Positions 1 to 8,342 of a stretch of DNA of 12,742 nucleotides are shown here, piece by piece. A program made the translations under genes and the position numbers. Positions within the stretch are counted from its first letter, which is position 1. The number at the start of each line of letters is the position of its first letter. The notes under the pieces are model-generated. The model had not been told where the DNA came from and made no database searches. It saw nothing but the letters and a program-made list of their open reading frames with translations. The DNA comes from Thermomucor indicae-seudaticae (taxonomy: Eukaryota; Mucoromycota; Mucoromycetes; Mucorales; Lichtheimiaceae), in assembly GCA_000787465.1 (NCBI GenBank), contig JSYX01000790.1:1-12742 (forward strand), read 5' to 3'.

Positions 1-81
1 AATTGGAGGCGAACATACTCCAGTGTTTCCTTTTCCAAGAGCCTGCTACGTTTAACCTTGCTCTTGACGACGGACCAGAAC

Positions 82-89
82 TGCTCAAT
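82..89. repeat. Imperfect 8-bp target-site duplication of the MITE (partner at 280-287)
   Basis: TGCTCAAT (82-89) abuts the left end of the MITE and TGTTTAAC (280-287) abuts the right end. Five of eight bases agree and all three differences are C/T transitions. The left copy keeps the Ile-Glu codons expected for an intact Tc1 catalytic motif (NPIEQFW). The right copy would read Val-Lys, so the left copy probably reflects the original target. Confidence 0.6.
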
Positions 90-279
90 TAGGGCTCTTA
101 ATTGGGACGGGTCGTCCCGGGACCCGTCCCATTTAATAACCGGGACAACGGGTGTCCCATTTAACTGGCCCGACCGGGTCTCGGGTCGGACCCCCGATCC
201 GTCCCATTTGTCCCGTCTTATTTATCGTCCTGTCGCATTTAACACTTGTCCCGTCCCACCCCTCCCATTAAGAGCCCTA
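90..279. mobile_element. hAT-like MITE (190 bp) inserted in the transposase
   Basis: The left end TAGGGCTCTTAAT at 90-102 is matched exactly by the reverse complement of the right end (267-279). Similarity then continues inward (TGGGACGGG against GGGAGGGG) after a one-base indel. The YAGGG start and flanking 8-bp duplication are characteristic of hAT elements. The interior has no coding capacity. It is built from degenerate copies of CCCGTCCCATTTAA, resembling the inner end of the inverted repeat, and carries a perfect 10-bp hairpin arm pair at 104-113 and 121-130. It is GC-rich compared with its surroundings. The hAT assignment rests on end sequence and duplication length, not on a transposase. 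Confidence 0.8.
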
Positions 280-1477
280 TGTTTAACTGGGTTGAACTCA
301 GGAGAGTATGAAGGCAGATACGCGTACCGGTAACCAAGGGACGTAATATACCTCACAATGTCATCAGACTTATGGATAGGGGCATTATCCATCACAAGAT
401 AGTAGCCCTTCATGTGTGGATATTGGTCCACCTCATCCATTGTAGCCTTCAGGAAGTTGAGATAGTGTCCTGTTACGGTTCCTGTGCTCATAAGCTCTGC
501 AGAAGCTCCTCGCTTTCTTTTTTTGGCTGGCGGCTGTGGAAGTCTCAGGCTGGACTTAATCAGGCCAGAGGCAGAGATCGCTCCCAAGATGGTGGTCGTC
601 TGCGCTTGCGTTTTGGGAACTGTGACCATAGCAGGTGAACCCTTCTTTGACCAGGCCGTACTGCGCTTCATGTTAATGTAGAAAGCAGATTCATCAAGAA
701 AGACACAGATGGTCCTGAAGTCCATGCTAGTCCCCTCCCATTTGCGAACCCAGTCAAGGCGCTCTTGGATCTTAGCCTCGCTGTTCCTGTCCACAGGCTG
801 AAACTGGGCCTTTTTGAGCGACAGGTTGCACTGTGTTCTCACGAAGTCATAAACAGTACTCTTGGTGACCTTAAGTCCCTCAAATCTCTGGAGCAGCCGC
901 TCCATCAACTGTTCAAGGACAGCCGAAGGATTCTCATCAATGTACTCTAAGATGACCTTCTTATGCTCCTCATCAAGGATACGAGGGCGACCACTCTTCT
1001 TATGCTTCTCAACGATACTGTCAGGATCCTTCTCATGCTGTTTGGTCCATCTTTGAGCAGTACGAACCTGGATACCCAACTGCTTTGCAGCAACCGATGC
1101 ACCCAGACACTTCTCAAAAAGCAGCTTGAAAAACCTGACCTTGTCCTGGTCCGCGTAGAGTGTGTATGCTCGCTTGACAGATGCTTCTCTCATGCGAACA
1201 TCTACATCCTTCTTCGTATTTTCGGTCTGCATAGCATTTGACTCGCGGTCTCTCTCACAAGGCAGATTGTGCAAATATTGCGTGAACGAACGAACCGTTT
1301 CAAGAGCATAATGCTCCTCGTCAACAACGTAGTCCATGAGCTCTGGCCTGCCATACTCATCAACGACAGTGCCTTGCCCGTCCTCATAGAGAAACTGAAC
1401 ACTCATCCTGCGATATGAAACTTTCAAATGTACTGTGTGATAGAGAGGAGGAAGATGAAGCTAAAAGCGCTTACGTA

Positions 1478-1486
1478 TTTTATATA
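1478..1486 (-). promoter_or_regulatory. TATA-like element upstream of the transposase
   Basis: On the minus strand this reads TATATAAAA, about 50 bases upstream of the first Met codon (1427) and about 70 upstream of the second (1406). The position fits a core promoter for the transposase. It is based on position and composition only. Confidence 0.35.
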
Positions 1487-1509
1487 CTCATGGAGGTGCC
1501 AAGCTTTGC

Positions 1510-1626
1510 ACGACAAGGGCTTCTGCATATGCGACATCTGATTTGTCAGCATGCGAAATCTATTTTTGGGAAATGCGAAATTCAAAGTTGGGGGATGCGA
1601 CATCGAATTTCAGTGCTGGACGAAAT
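1510..1626 (+). repeat. Phased ~22-bp motif array (six units), transposase upstream region
   Basis: Core 7-mers start at 1510 (ACGACAA), 1531 (GCGACAT), 1553 (GCGAAAT), 1575 (GCGAAAT), 1597 (GCGACAT) and 1620 (ACGAAAT), with steps of 21, 22, 22, 22 and 23. The four central cores are each preceded by AT, giving ATGCGAMAT. Only the core is conserved; the remaining ~15 bases of each unit differ. It lies 83-199 bases upstream of the transposase start. It could be subterminal transposase-binding sites of the Tc1 element or operator-like sites; the sequence does not decide between these. Confidence 0.75.
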
Positions 1627-1813
1627 TATTTTCTGGAAAGAGTGTATATTTATTCGAAAAATAAAGCGGCTTAGAGAGATTGTACCACACCTTTCGTCTC
1701 CACTTCATCAACCTTGCCAATGCGACCGATTGTTTGTCGTTTCTTCGGACTTAAGCGTAACTGAAACAGCGAAACAAAAAACACAGAACGGCAAGGCTGC
1801 TCGCCAGCTTGTT

Positions 1814-2090
1814 GATAGCTCGGCTGAGTATCGATGTCTCACTCTTTAACTCGGTATCGCAAGTGGCAAACTGGGCGTTTGAAACCAATCAAACGATGCA
1901 AATCGTTTGGTGATAGCCCTTCCAACGCAGCAGATATAATCCATCTTGAGGAGCAGTGCCCCATTCACCAAGCGGATGCATAGCTCGTCTGAGTATCACT
2001 CGTCCTCTTGGGATCTCTAGTGGAAAACTGGGCATTTGGCCGTTCAAATCAAATGCTGCGGATATGACCCACTTAGAGGAATGCTTGCCG
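1814..2090. repeat. Diverged tandem duplication (copies ~1814-1965 and ~1979-2090)
   Basis: Copy A starts GATAGCTCGGCTGAGTATC and copy B starts CATAGCTCGTCTGAGTATC. Both continue through a shared AAACTGGGCRTTTG block (near 1868 and 2026) and a shared GCWGCRGATATRAYCCA block ending in CTTRGAGGA (near 1928 and 2056). Copy A contains about 27 extra bases with an 8-bp inverted repeat (CAAACGAT at 1890-1897, ATCGTTTG at 1902-1909) that copy B lacks. No reading frame spans either copy convincingly. Confidence 0.6.
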
Positions 2091-2998
2091 CCTGTGTTTC
2101 ATCTTACATTATCGTTCAGAATACTAATCATCCGATTTCTTCGATTCTATGGTTTCTACATGAGCGTCCCAAGATCACAAGGCTCCTATGAGGACTACGA
2201 TGTAACCGTCCGTTGGATCAAGTTACTTTGCCAAAGGATAGTCAGGACTCTGACATGCGACAGCGTTGCAATACGGTGCTTGGTTCAATAGACATCATTC
2301 GTGTTGCATACCCTGCAAGTATTTCAAGCCCCAGTTCAAGCCTCTTAAGACTGTAGCAATGGAATAAACATATTGATTGGACGTTGATGAGCTGTTTCCA
2401 GTCATCCGACGTGAGAAGGTTATCATCAAGTCTTATCTCAGAAAGGTACTTGGTGACCAACTCATAAACTTAACGTTTTGCTTCCTTGTCAGCCCACTCT
2501 TGGCTGTCCTCCGAGCATTCTGACGCGGTCGGATTGCTGGATTCGGTGCTATCAGGTGAACCTTCCCTGAAATAGCTCTCTTCACCTTGCGACTTGACGC
2601 GCAAGAACGACACCGAGTCATTCTGGTAAATCGCGCACAATTTGCGCGTTCTCTCCACATTCAGCAGAACATTTCTCTATCTTACAATGTGAGATAAGGA
2701 TTTCAGTCAGCGACCATCAGTTATACCTGGAGAGAAACTACAACCAAGAGGAACAGCTAAGAGTCCTTTGGGAGAGCAGGTATCTCGACACTTGCTTTTT
2801 TGTAATGGACAATTTGTCCAGTCGCCAGCATTCTTGACGCTGACGCTGTCAGCTGGGAACCGTAAATTGCCCAGTCATTGATTCCAAATGCTGTATGTGC
2901 TCAGGATCATCCAGCAACGTTTGCCAATGTCGCAACATTTGGGCTCGTGCGTAATCGTTCTTCGCCTCGTTTTCAGCGACAAGGCTTCGGACTCCTAA
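2091..2998. other. No supported gene; decayed coding-like fragments
   Basis: On the minus strand one frame is open from about 2658 to 2242 except for a single in-frame TAA near 2467-2469. It reads like an acidic, Ser-rich stretch followed by a helical segment, but I do not recognise it. A second minus-strand frame (about 3010-2849) contains AENEAKNDYARAQMLRHW and is also unrecognised. On the plus strand, 2889-2942 reads CCMC...CQCRNIW, loosely zinc-ribbon-like, in a different frame from the nuclease relic just downstream. These are best seen as debris of one or more mobile elements. Confidence 0.25.
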
Positions 2999-3223
2999 CG
3001 GTCCAGGCCCAGCGGTCTCGCCTCCGGGCCTTGTCGTGCCGTGGAAGTCTGTAACAGGTACAACCAGGAGGAATACTCTGTTACCACACTGGCTGATCTT
3101 CTTATAAACAGCTGTTGCACGATATGGCAACGCGACCGAAATGCTGCTAGGAATCTTCACTACATCGCTGCAACGATCATAGGGGACGGCCCTCGTCCCT
3201 CGATCTTTTGCAAAAAGAAGTAA
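2999..3223 (+). pseudogene. C-terminal relic of a Fanzor/TnpB-like (OrfB) RNA-guided nuclease
   Basis: The frame ending at the TAA at 3221-3223 has CCTIWQRDRNAARNLHYIA about 40 residues from the end, then GPRPSIFCKK. The pattern W-x-RD-x-NAARN-hydrophobic, just after a cysteine pair, is the zinc-ribbon/RuvC-III signature of TnpB and its eukaryotic relatives the Fanzors; the Asp in RD is the third RuvC catalytic residue. The terminal RP-x-x-F ending is one I associate with fungal members of the family. Only ~74 codons follow the upstream in-frame stop at 2996-2998, and the first zinc-binding cysteine pair is missing from this frame, so this is a degraded fragment. It lies about 1.6 kb from a Tc1 transposase; Fanzor1 genes are known to be carried by such DNA transposons. 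Whether the two were one element is inference. Confidence 0.5.
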
Positions 3224-3698
3224 TTAGTTTGCACCCACGTGACGTCGCCGTATAAGAAACGACTGATGCTTACGGTAAGAAAAAAGAAACGAAACTCTGT
3301 GGATACACCTTCTTACTCATTATCATATTTCTTGAAGCTCGCGCGGTAAGATTTGCATACGCCCTAATACTGGGAACATGACACTAACTCAGAGGCCATG
3401 TTGCCTATTGGGAGTGCTTTCTGGCTTCAGCCGGCACGATTTTGCCGAATGTAAGTGTTTAATGTTGATAAAGTAAACGCAAAAGATTTTGACCCGCGGC
3501 GCAAAACAGATACACGTTACAGCGCAAAATCGAATTATGGGTGGGCGCCAAAAGGCACTTCCAAAAGCGCCAACATATTCTCGAAAAACAGTAATATTAC
3601 AATAAACAATAACCTTCTTGTCAAAGAAGTAGCTACGCCACGGAGACGGGTAAAACAGTGTGATAATGTAAGGCAAAATTAATGGGTTTTTTTTTGTT
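3224..3698. other. Intergenic stretch downstream of the mucin-like gene
   Basis: No gene is supported. It holds overlapping CACGTG and TGACGTC sites (3236-3246), a TATA-like GTATAAGAA just after them (3250-3258), and the phased motif array at 3477-3573. Long open frames here on the minus strand are shadows that overlap the last exon of the mucin-like gene. Confidence 0.5.
3477..3573 (+). repeat. Phased 22-23-bp motif array (five units), downstream of the mucin-like gene
   Basis: 7-mers start at 3477 (ACGCAAA), 3499 (GCGCAAA), 3522 (GCGCAAA), 3545 (GCGCCAA) and 3567 (GCGCCAA), with steps of 22, 23, 23 and 22. The consensus is RCGCMAA, with no obvious conservation between cores. The array ends about 126 bases beyond the mucin-like stop codon. 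It is the reverse-orientation counterpart of the arrays at 7975-8236. Confidence 0.75.
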
Positions 3699-6628
3699 TT
3701 ACCACTGGGTGTGGTATGGATGATGCTGAAAATGTTGATCTTGCTGGTTGTAATAATGATGCGCTGCTGGGGACGATGACGACCAACCCAGCGAGTTTTC
3801 TTGCATGATAGGCGCCGAAATACTTTGAGCAAATGCTTGATATTGAGCATTTTCCTGTTCCTCACGCTCGGCTCGGCGACGTTGATAGCGTCGGACAAAC
3901 AGGACAGTTGCAGCCGCATAGACCACAACCCCACATGAAACAGCGACACCAACAATGGCTCCAGTTGAAAGCCCGTTACCATTAGCACCGTTCACAGTTT
4001 GTTGCCCTTGTTGTTCGTTGGCGGTCACGGAATTTGGATCCGACATGGGGCTGCTATCATTCGCGTCGCTGGATGCTGTGGAGCAAGATCATTAGTTGCT
4101 TTATTATCAAACATGGTTGCAAGACTTACGGCCGCTGCTCTCGAAGTAGGAACCGTCAACCAGTTCAGCCAGTTGACCATTGGAAGGATCGTATAGCTGA
4201 CTGTTTGGGTCCTCAACCAATTGCCTCAGTTCTGAAACACTCTGACAAGGTACAGCCATCGATACAATCACACCCGAGTTGCTAGCAGATTCGTTAGATG
4301 CCACCAGATCGCGCCTGCGTTTGCTACTGCTTCCTTTGCCGCTAGCACTTGTAATAGTCACTACGATGACATCGTCCGCAGAAACATTAAGAGCCTTGCT
4401 GATGTACACTGGCAAAGCTTGAACGAATTCAGCGGTCAGGATCGCATCATTGACCATCTGTTGATATGATAAATAGTTGAACTTCATCGAGATCAGGTCG
4501 CTAGAAGCTGCATATAATTATAAAAGACGAAGAAAATGAATAAACATGATTATAACGTAATGATCACCAAGCTAATTAACGAAACTTACGTGGTATGATA
4601 GCATCAATATTAGGGGCAATGTACTCTGGCAATGTCTGCGCAGTGTCCGTAGGAGCGGGCGTAGCGAGCGATGAGGTTGTTGAGGAGCCAGTTGTTGTAG
4701 TGGAGGAAACTGCCGTGGACTCGCTGCTGGTAACAGAAGGTGTACCGGTGTTCAGTGATATACTGAACGTATTGGAAAGCCATGAATACGTCCGGTAACG
4801 ATATGTTGAAGATGGAGAGAACGTGGTCGGCGCTTGCTCCGTGTTGCTAGTCGGTACACTTTCAGTGGTAGTGGTAGGCGCTTCCGTTGTTGTTGTTGTT
4901 GACTTCTTCGCTGTCGTAGTCGTGCTGCTAGACTTATCTGCGAAGGTATCAGACGATGAAGATAGTTCGGTCGGCCTGAACGTTGAGGATTCACTGGGCT
5001 TAACACTGGTGCTGCTACTTTGCCATGTAAGAACTGTGCCGGTCATTGATGGCACATAGCTGCCGCCGGATGGAGAAGATATCCAAGAGACAGTGGGAGC
5101 TGGCCTCCAGGTGATCGCGGTGAGGCTTGGTCTTTGATCACTAATTGTCGAATGACTGTTGCTTTGCGTTGAGGATCCAGCTTTGTCGCTACCGGCAACA
5201 GACCGTGACCCAGCCGTAATGGGCCGTGCCTCTGTAGTTTTAGACGAAACAAGACTAGATGGTGCTTCCGGCGCAGCAGTAATCGATGCAGAGACGCTCG
5301 CTGACATGGATGACGAAGGGGATACTGTGGGTTTTCCACAGCTAGCTAGCACCCCGTCTGTACGCAAAAGACACCTATCAGTATTTGTGAGTGCTGTCGT
5401 AGATGTCGGCACTAAAGTGCAGCCTTGTTTCCCATCTTTGCATGCTGCACTCTTCGACGTAGTAGTCGTTATGCTGCCGGCTTCCGTAGGACTGGGATCC
5501 AGCAAACCAGACAACAGGCTCCCAAGTGGACCTTGAGTCACGGAACTCGTCGCTGTTGTCACGATTGAGGATGGTGACTCCTTCGGGGAAGATGGCGTCG
5601 GAATAGGTGTTGGGCTTTTAGTGTGTACAAATGTGTGCTCACTCGTAATTGAAGCCGCTGTTATCAAGCTTGCCTCGGATGAAGGCGTACGGGACAGGGA
5701 TGCCGTTTCTGCATCCTTCACAGAAGTAGTCGCAGTTAATATTTTAGATGTCTCTTCTGTGGCTGTCGCACCACCACCGTGGCTGTAAGAAGTACGAGTC
5801 GCAGACGTCATCTGTGAATCCTCTGCCGACGACATTGCCGTCGTCGCCTTTTCCTTCGACGATGTTACCCTCGTTGACGAGCCACCAACGGAACTGGAAG
5901 AGAAGATACGAGGAGCGGCTGTGGTCTCTGATTCTTCTGCAGTAGTGGCCATCATGGACTCCGTTTTCGACATTACTTCCGTAGTCGATAAATTGTCGGC
6001 GGAAGAAGACATGTGACTATAAGACTTAGTGCTAGACTCCACTGCAGCGGATGTGGTGCTCATCTGTGCTTCTGATGGTGATGCCGTGGTTGCTGCAGCA
6101 GATTCGCCTGTTTTTAACGCTTCCTTCGTCGTTGTTGACACCTCTTTTTCGCCTGACGTTGTTCCTCCGCGAAAGAGACTAGACATTCTGCCCCAGAAAC
6201 CTAAGGATGAGGTGGTGATACTGGTAGGTTCGTCATTGCCTTTTGATATCTTTGGCTTTTCGGTCTCGGTTGCTGAAGCCGTAATGGTGCTCGAGTGGCC
6301 ATGATTATCAGAGGCAGATGCCGTAGTGAATGGAGCAGCTGTCACTGATTCGCTATGGACTACGCTAGTAGAACTGAGCGTTGCGGTTTCGCTTAGAGAC
6401 ACGTGCGTCGATGACTACAGCGCAAAGGAAAACGGTCCGTCAGCTTAATGTCAGCGCATGCTTTTTCCGAACAAAACGTACGTGAGCTGTTCCAGATCGT
6501 TCAGAGTCCGTCTCATTGTCAGGTTTAGCAGCAACAGAAATTGTTTCGACATTGAAGAACAGTGATGCGATGACAATCAGGAAAAGGACGCGGACACAAA
6601 GGTTGCTTAAAGAATTCCTTTTAATCAT
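3699..6628 (-). CDS. Mucin-like single-pass membrane sensor with SEA-like domain (4 exons, 908 aa)
   Basis: Exons by splice sites are 6628-6482, 6414-4590, 4507-4130 and 4075-3699; introns are 67, 82 and 54 bp. They join in frame (phases 0, 1, 1) into 909 codons including stop. Residues 1-34 form a signal peptide with a hydrophobic core (VLFLIVIASLFF). Residues ~50-655 are Ser/Thr-rich, Pro-containing and presumably O-mannosylated, with only four cysteines (374, 381, 397, 408). Residues ~660-780 form an alpha/beta domain I judge SEA-like, with strands near DDVIVVTIT (702-710) and GVIVSMAVP (736-744) joined by a basic loop, KRRR at 720-723. One transmembrane helix spans ~822-844, followed by RRYQRRR stop-transfer residues and a 64-residue Gln/His-rich tail. 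The layout matches fungal cell-surface signalling mucins and wall-stress sensors, but sequence identity to a named family such as Msb2 is not shown. Likely role: plasma-membrane sensing (inference). Confidence 0.85.
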
Positions 6629-7974
6629 CTAGCAGCTCAGGAAAACACATCAAGTTGATATGAACGAATGTAGCGGGGCGAAGGCAACAAAGGAATGGAA
6701 AGGCAGTAAAGAATTACTTGGAAAGAAACAAGGAAGTGATAAGCTACAGGCAAATGTGTGTTCCATGGTAACTTGTAATTTCTTCGTCCTACCGGCTTGT
6801 GTTCCCGAGAGAGTTTTGAGTTTCTTGTTGCCTTTCATGGTTCCTGATCACGTTTCCCGGGTGATCATTAGGCACACAAAGTAGACAGCAATCCTGTATT
6901 CTGTTCCTGTCACCACTGCTTTGGATGCACCGCACTGTGGTCTCGACTCTCCACCTTCTTAAAAGTGATATATTCTCGACCGATTGCTTAAGCTTTAGTT
7001 GCTCCTGAGCAGTTATCCAAAACCCACCCAATGGCAGCGGATCATTATGATTAAGGTCTATTGCCACGCAACTTCGGCACCTGAATATGGTTTCGGATGA
7101 ACAACAGGCAATTTTTGTCTGAGCATAGGGTTGGTCCCAGCTGCACACTCTTGGGTAACATTTGCTAAGAGAAACCTGCATGTGGATATCGTCCATTGTA
7201 ACGTTTGGCTTTGTGCCACTTTACTGCGATCGGCCTTTCAGCAACAATGTTACGCGACTTTCGTGCTTGGGTTCAGCTTCCCGGGTTTTATTTTGTATCG
7301 ATTTGGTCCAGGCCACACTCAACCGGCACGCAAATGAAATGTCAGGTACACATTTTCTAGGAGCAATCGACACGAGACTCCAAAGACTTTGGAGATCACT
7401 TAGCTGGTTGAAAAGTTTCTTTAGAAGATTGCATCCAGAGCGAGGAAGTCTGGATTTTCCCAAAGACTCCTCCCTTTCCAGAAAGCGGGTGCTCATAAGA
7501 TAGGAAGAGCACGTGCATGGTTATCGTTGGAGAAGATCATCTGATACCTGACACCTATTGTCTAGACCGTCTTCCAGTGAGCTCAAGATCGGGTAAAAGG
7601 CTTAAACAGGTTAAGGTGGCACGCGTCACTAGTCGCGTCGTTCGTTGTGTATCATGCAACGCACTGGGAATCGTCATTTTCTTTTGTTTCGAATTATAAC
7701 CGCCAGCGACTTTGCATGTATGGTAGCAAACAACTATGAAACAAGCAGTAGCGGCCACAAATCTTAACGATCTCTTTTGGATTCGGTGAATACAGATCAG
7801 AGAATGCAAAGCAAACATCTTCATGCGACCTTCCAGTGACAGTTTCGATATCCAAAGTACCGGCGGTGCACAGCATGATTTGACTGTGAAAATGTTTTCT
7901 GGTTTTAGACAAGTAATAAACATACAGTATTTTCGAGGTTGGTTGTCGCGGCCCCATAAATTTTTGGAGAAATA
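6629..7974. other. Gene-free stretch upstream of the mucin-like gene
   Basis: I see no gene here. Open frames up to about 140 codons occur on both strands, but none has a recognisable domain or paired splice sites, and they overlap each other. It presumably includes the promoter of the mucin-like gene. Its proximal ~200 bases are pyrimidine-rich on the coding strand and no TATA box is evident. Small features are a 7-bp inverted repeat (TGATCAC at 6845-6851, GTGATCA at 6861-6867) and an ACGCGT hexamer (MCB-type, 7621-7626). Confidence 0.5.
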
Positions 7975-8072
7975 TTGGCACACCTTGTGAGCTTCCGTTG
8001 GCGCATCAAAACCTTCAAGCTTGGCGCCTCCCGTGAATCTCCACTGGCGCTTTCTATCACGGAGGTTGGCGC
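7975..8072 (-). repeat. Phased 23-bp motif array (five units, TTGGCGC type)
   Basis: On the plus strand 7-mers start at 7975 (TTGGCAC), 7998, 8021 (both TTGGCGC), 8044 (CTGGCGC) and 8066 (TTGGCGC), with steps of 23, 23, 23 and 22. Read on the minus strand the core is GCGCCAA, the same as in the 3545 and 3567 units of the opposite-facing array. The 15-16 bases between cores are unrelated to each other, so this is not a simple satellite. TTGGCGC also matches the general form of E2F/DP sites (TTTSSCGC), offered as one possible reading. Confidence 0.75.
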
Positions 8073-8137
8073 TACTGGATATTTCCTGTCCTTTTGTGTT
8101 TGCAAGGAATCCTCTTGCCGTTTGACTCTCATATCAT

Positions 8138-8236
8138 TTTGCGCTGGCTTTTGGTTTTACTTCGCGTCACCTCATCAGATCACTTTGCGCTCTTAAGATG
8201 AGGTTTTTGCACAATGCTACGCTCTCTCATTTGCCG
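8138..8236 (-). repeat. Phased 22-24-bp motif array (five units, TTTGCGC type)
   Basis: On the plus strand 7-mers start at 8138 (TTTGCGC), 8161 (TTCGCGT), 8184 (TTTGCGC), 8206 (TTTGCAC) and 8230 (TTTGCCG), with steps of 23, 23, 22 and 24. On the minus strand the core is GCGCAAA, the same as units 3499 and 3522. Between this array and the one ending at 8072, weaker matches occur near 8093 (TTTGTGT) and 8115 (TTGCCGT), so the two may be a single array of 11-12 units whose register slips once. Confidence 0.65.
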
Positions 8237-8290
8237 CTCTGTAGAAATAAGAGAGCATCTTCCAATAGTTCCAACCAATACAGTCGCCGC

Positions 8291-8342
8291 GCGCAAAACC
8301 GATCACCTGCGTTTCGCCAAAAGGTTATCGTAATAGCGAGCA
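8291..8342 (+). repeat. Short opposite-facing continuation of the motif array
   Basis: GCGCAAA at 8291, TCGCCAA at 8314 and the weaker GCGAGCA at 8336 follow steps of 23 and 22 but face the other way from the units at 7975-8236. Phase is lost afterwards (GCGAATT at 8353, GCGAGGT at 8377). Three units, one weak, is thin evidence. Confidence 0.35.

Larger units (their letters stand above)
1..1427 (-). pseudogene. Tc1/IS630-family DDE transposase, interrupted by a MITE and cut by the window edge
   Basis: Cut-and-paste transposase of the Tc1/mariner-IS630 superfamily. Reading from 1427, the N-terminal ~80 residues are an acidic extension. A first helix-turn-helix spans roughly residues 95-130, a GRPR minor-groove motif lies at 146-149, and a second helix-turn-helix spans about 150-205. 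In the catalytic domain D245 sits in LDESAF and D347 in VMDNAPIH, followed by LPSYSPEFNP near residue 380. There the frame runs into a 190-bp insertion and stops at 222. Beyond the insertion, 89 down to 1 resumes in the same frame with IEQFWSVVKSKVKR, which supplies the third acidic residue (codon 84-86). Across the insertion the second D and the E are 34 residues apart (DD34E, Tc1-like). A basic KKRKRG patch near 305 could be a nuclear localisation signal. An alternative Met is residue 8. The family assignment is secure. The copy is inferred to be dead because the catalytic Glu is separated from the rest by stop codons. Confidence 0.9.

Noticed and set aside
1510..1626. CRISPR-like array
   Set aside because: Only about 7-9 bases per 22-bp unit are conserved and there are no constant full-length repeats; the host is eukaryotic.
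1415..1849. 144-codon plus-strand open frame
   Set aside because: It overlaps the transposase start and the phased array, and its translation is not protein-like.
3389..3988. 199-codon minus-strand open frame
   Set aside because: It overlaps the last exon of the mucin-like gene in another frame, has no recognisable domain, and the splice-supported exon explains the region better.
6845..6867. Perfect 7-bp inverted repeat with a 9-base loop
   Set aside because: Isolated, short and without gene context; kept only as a note in the gene-free stretch.
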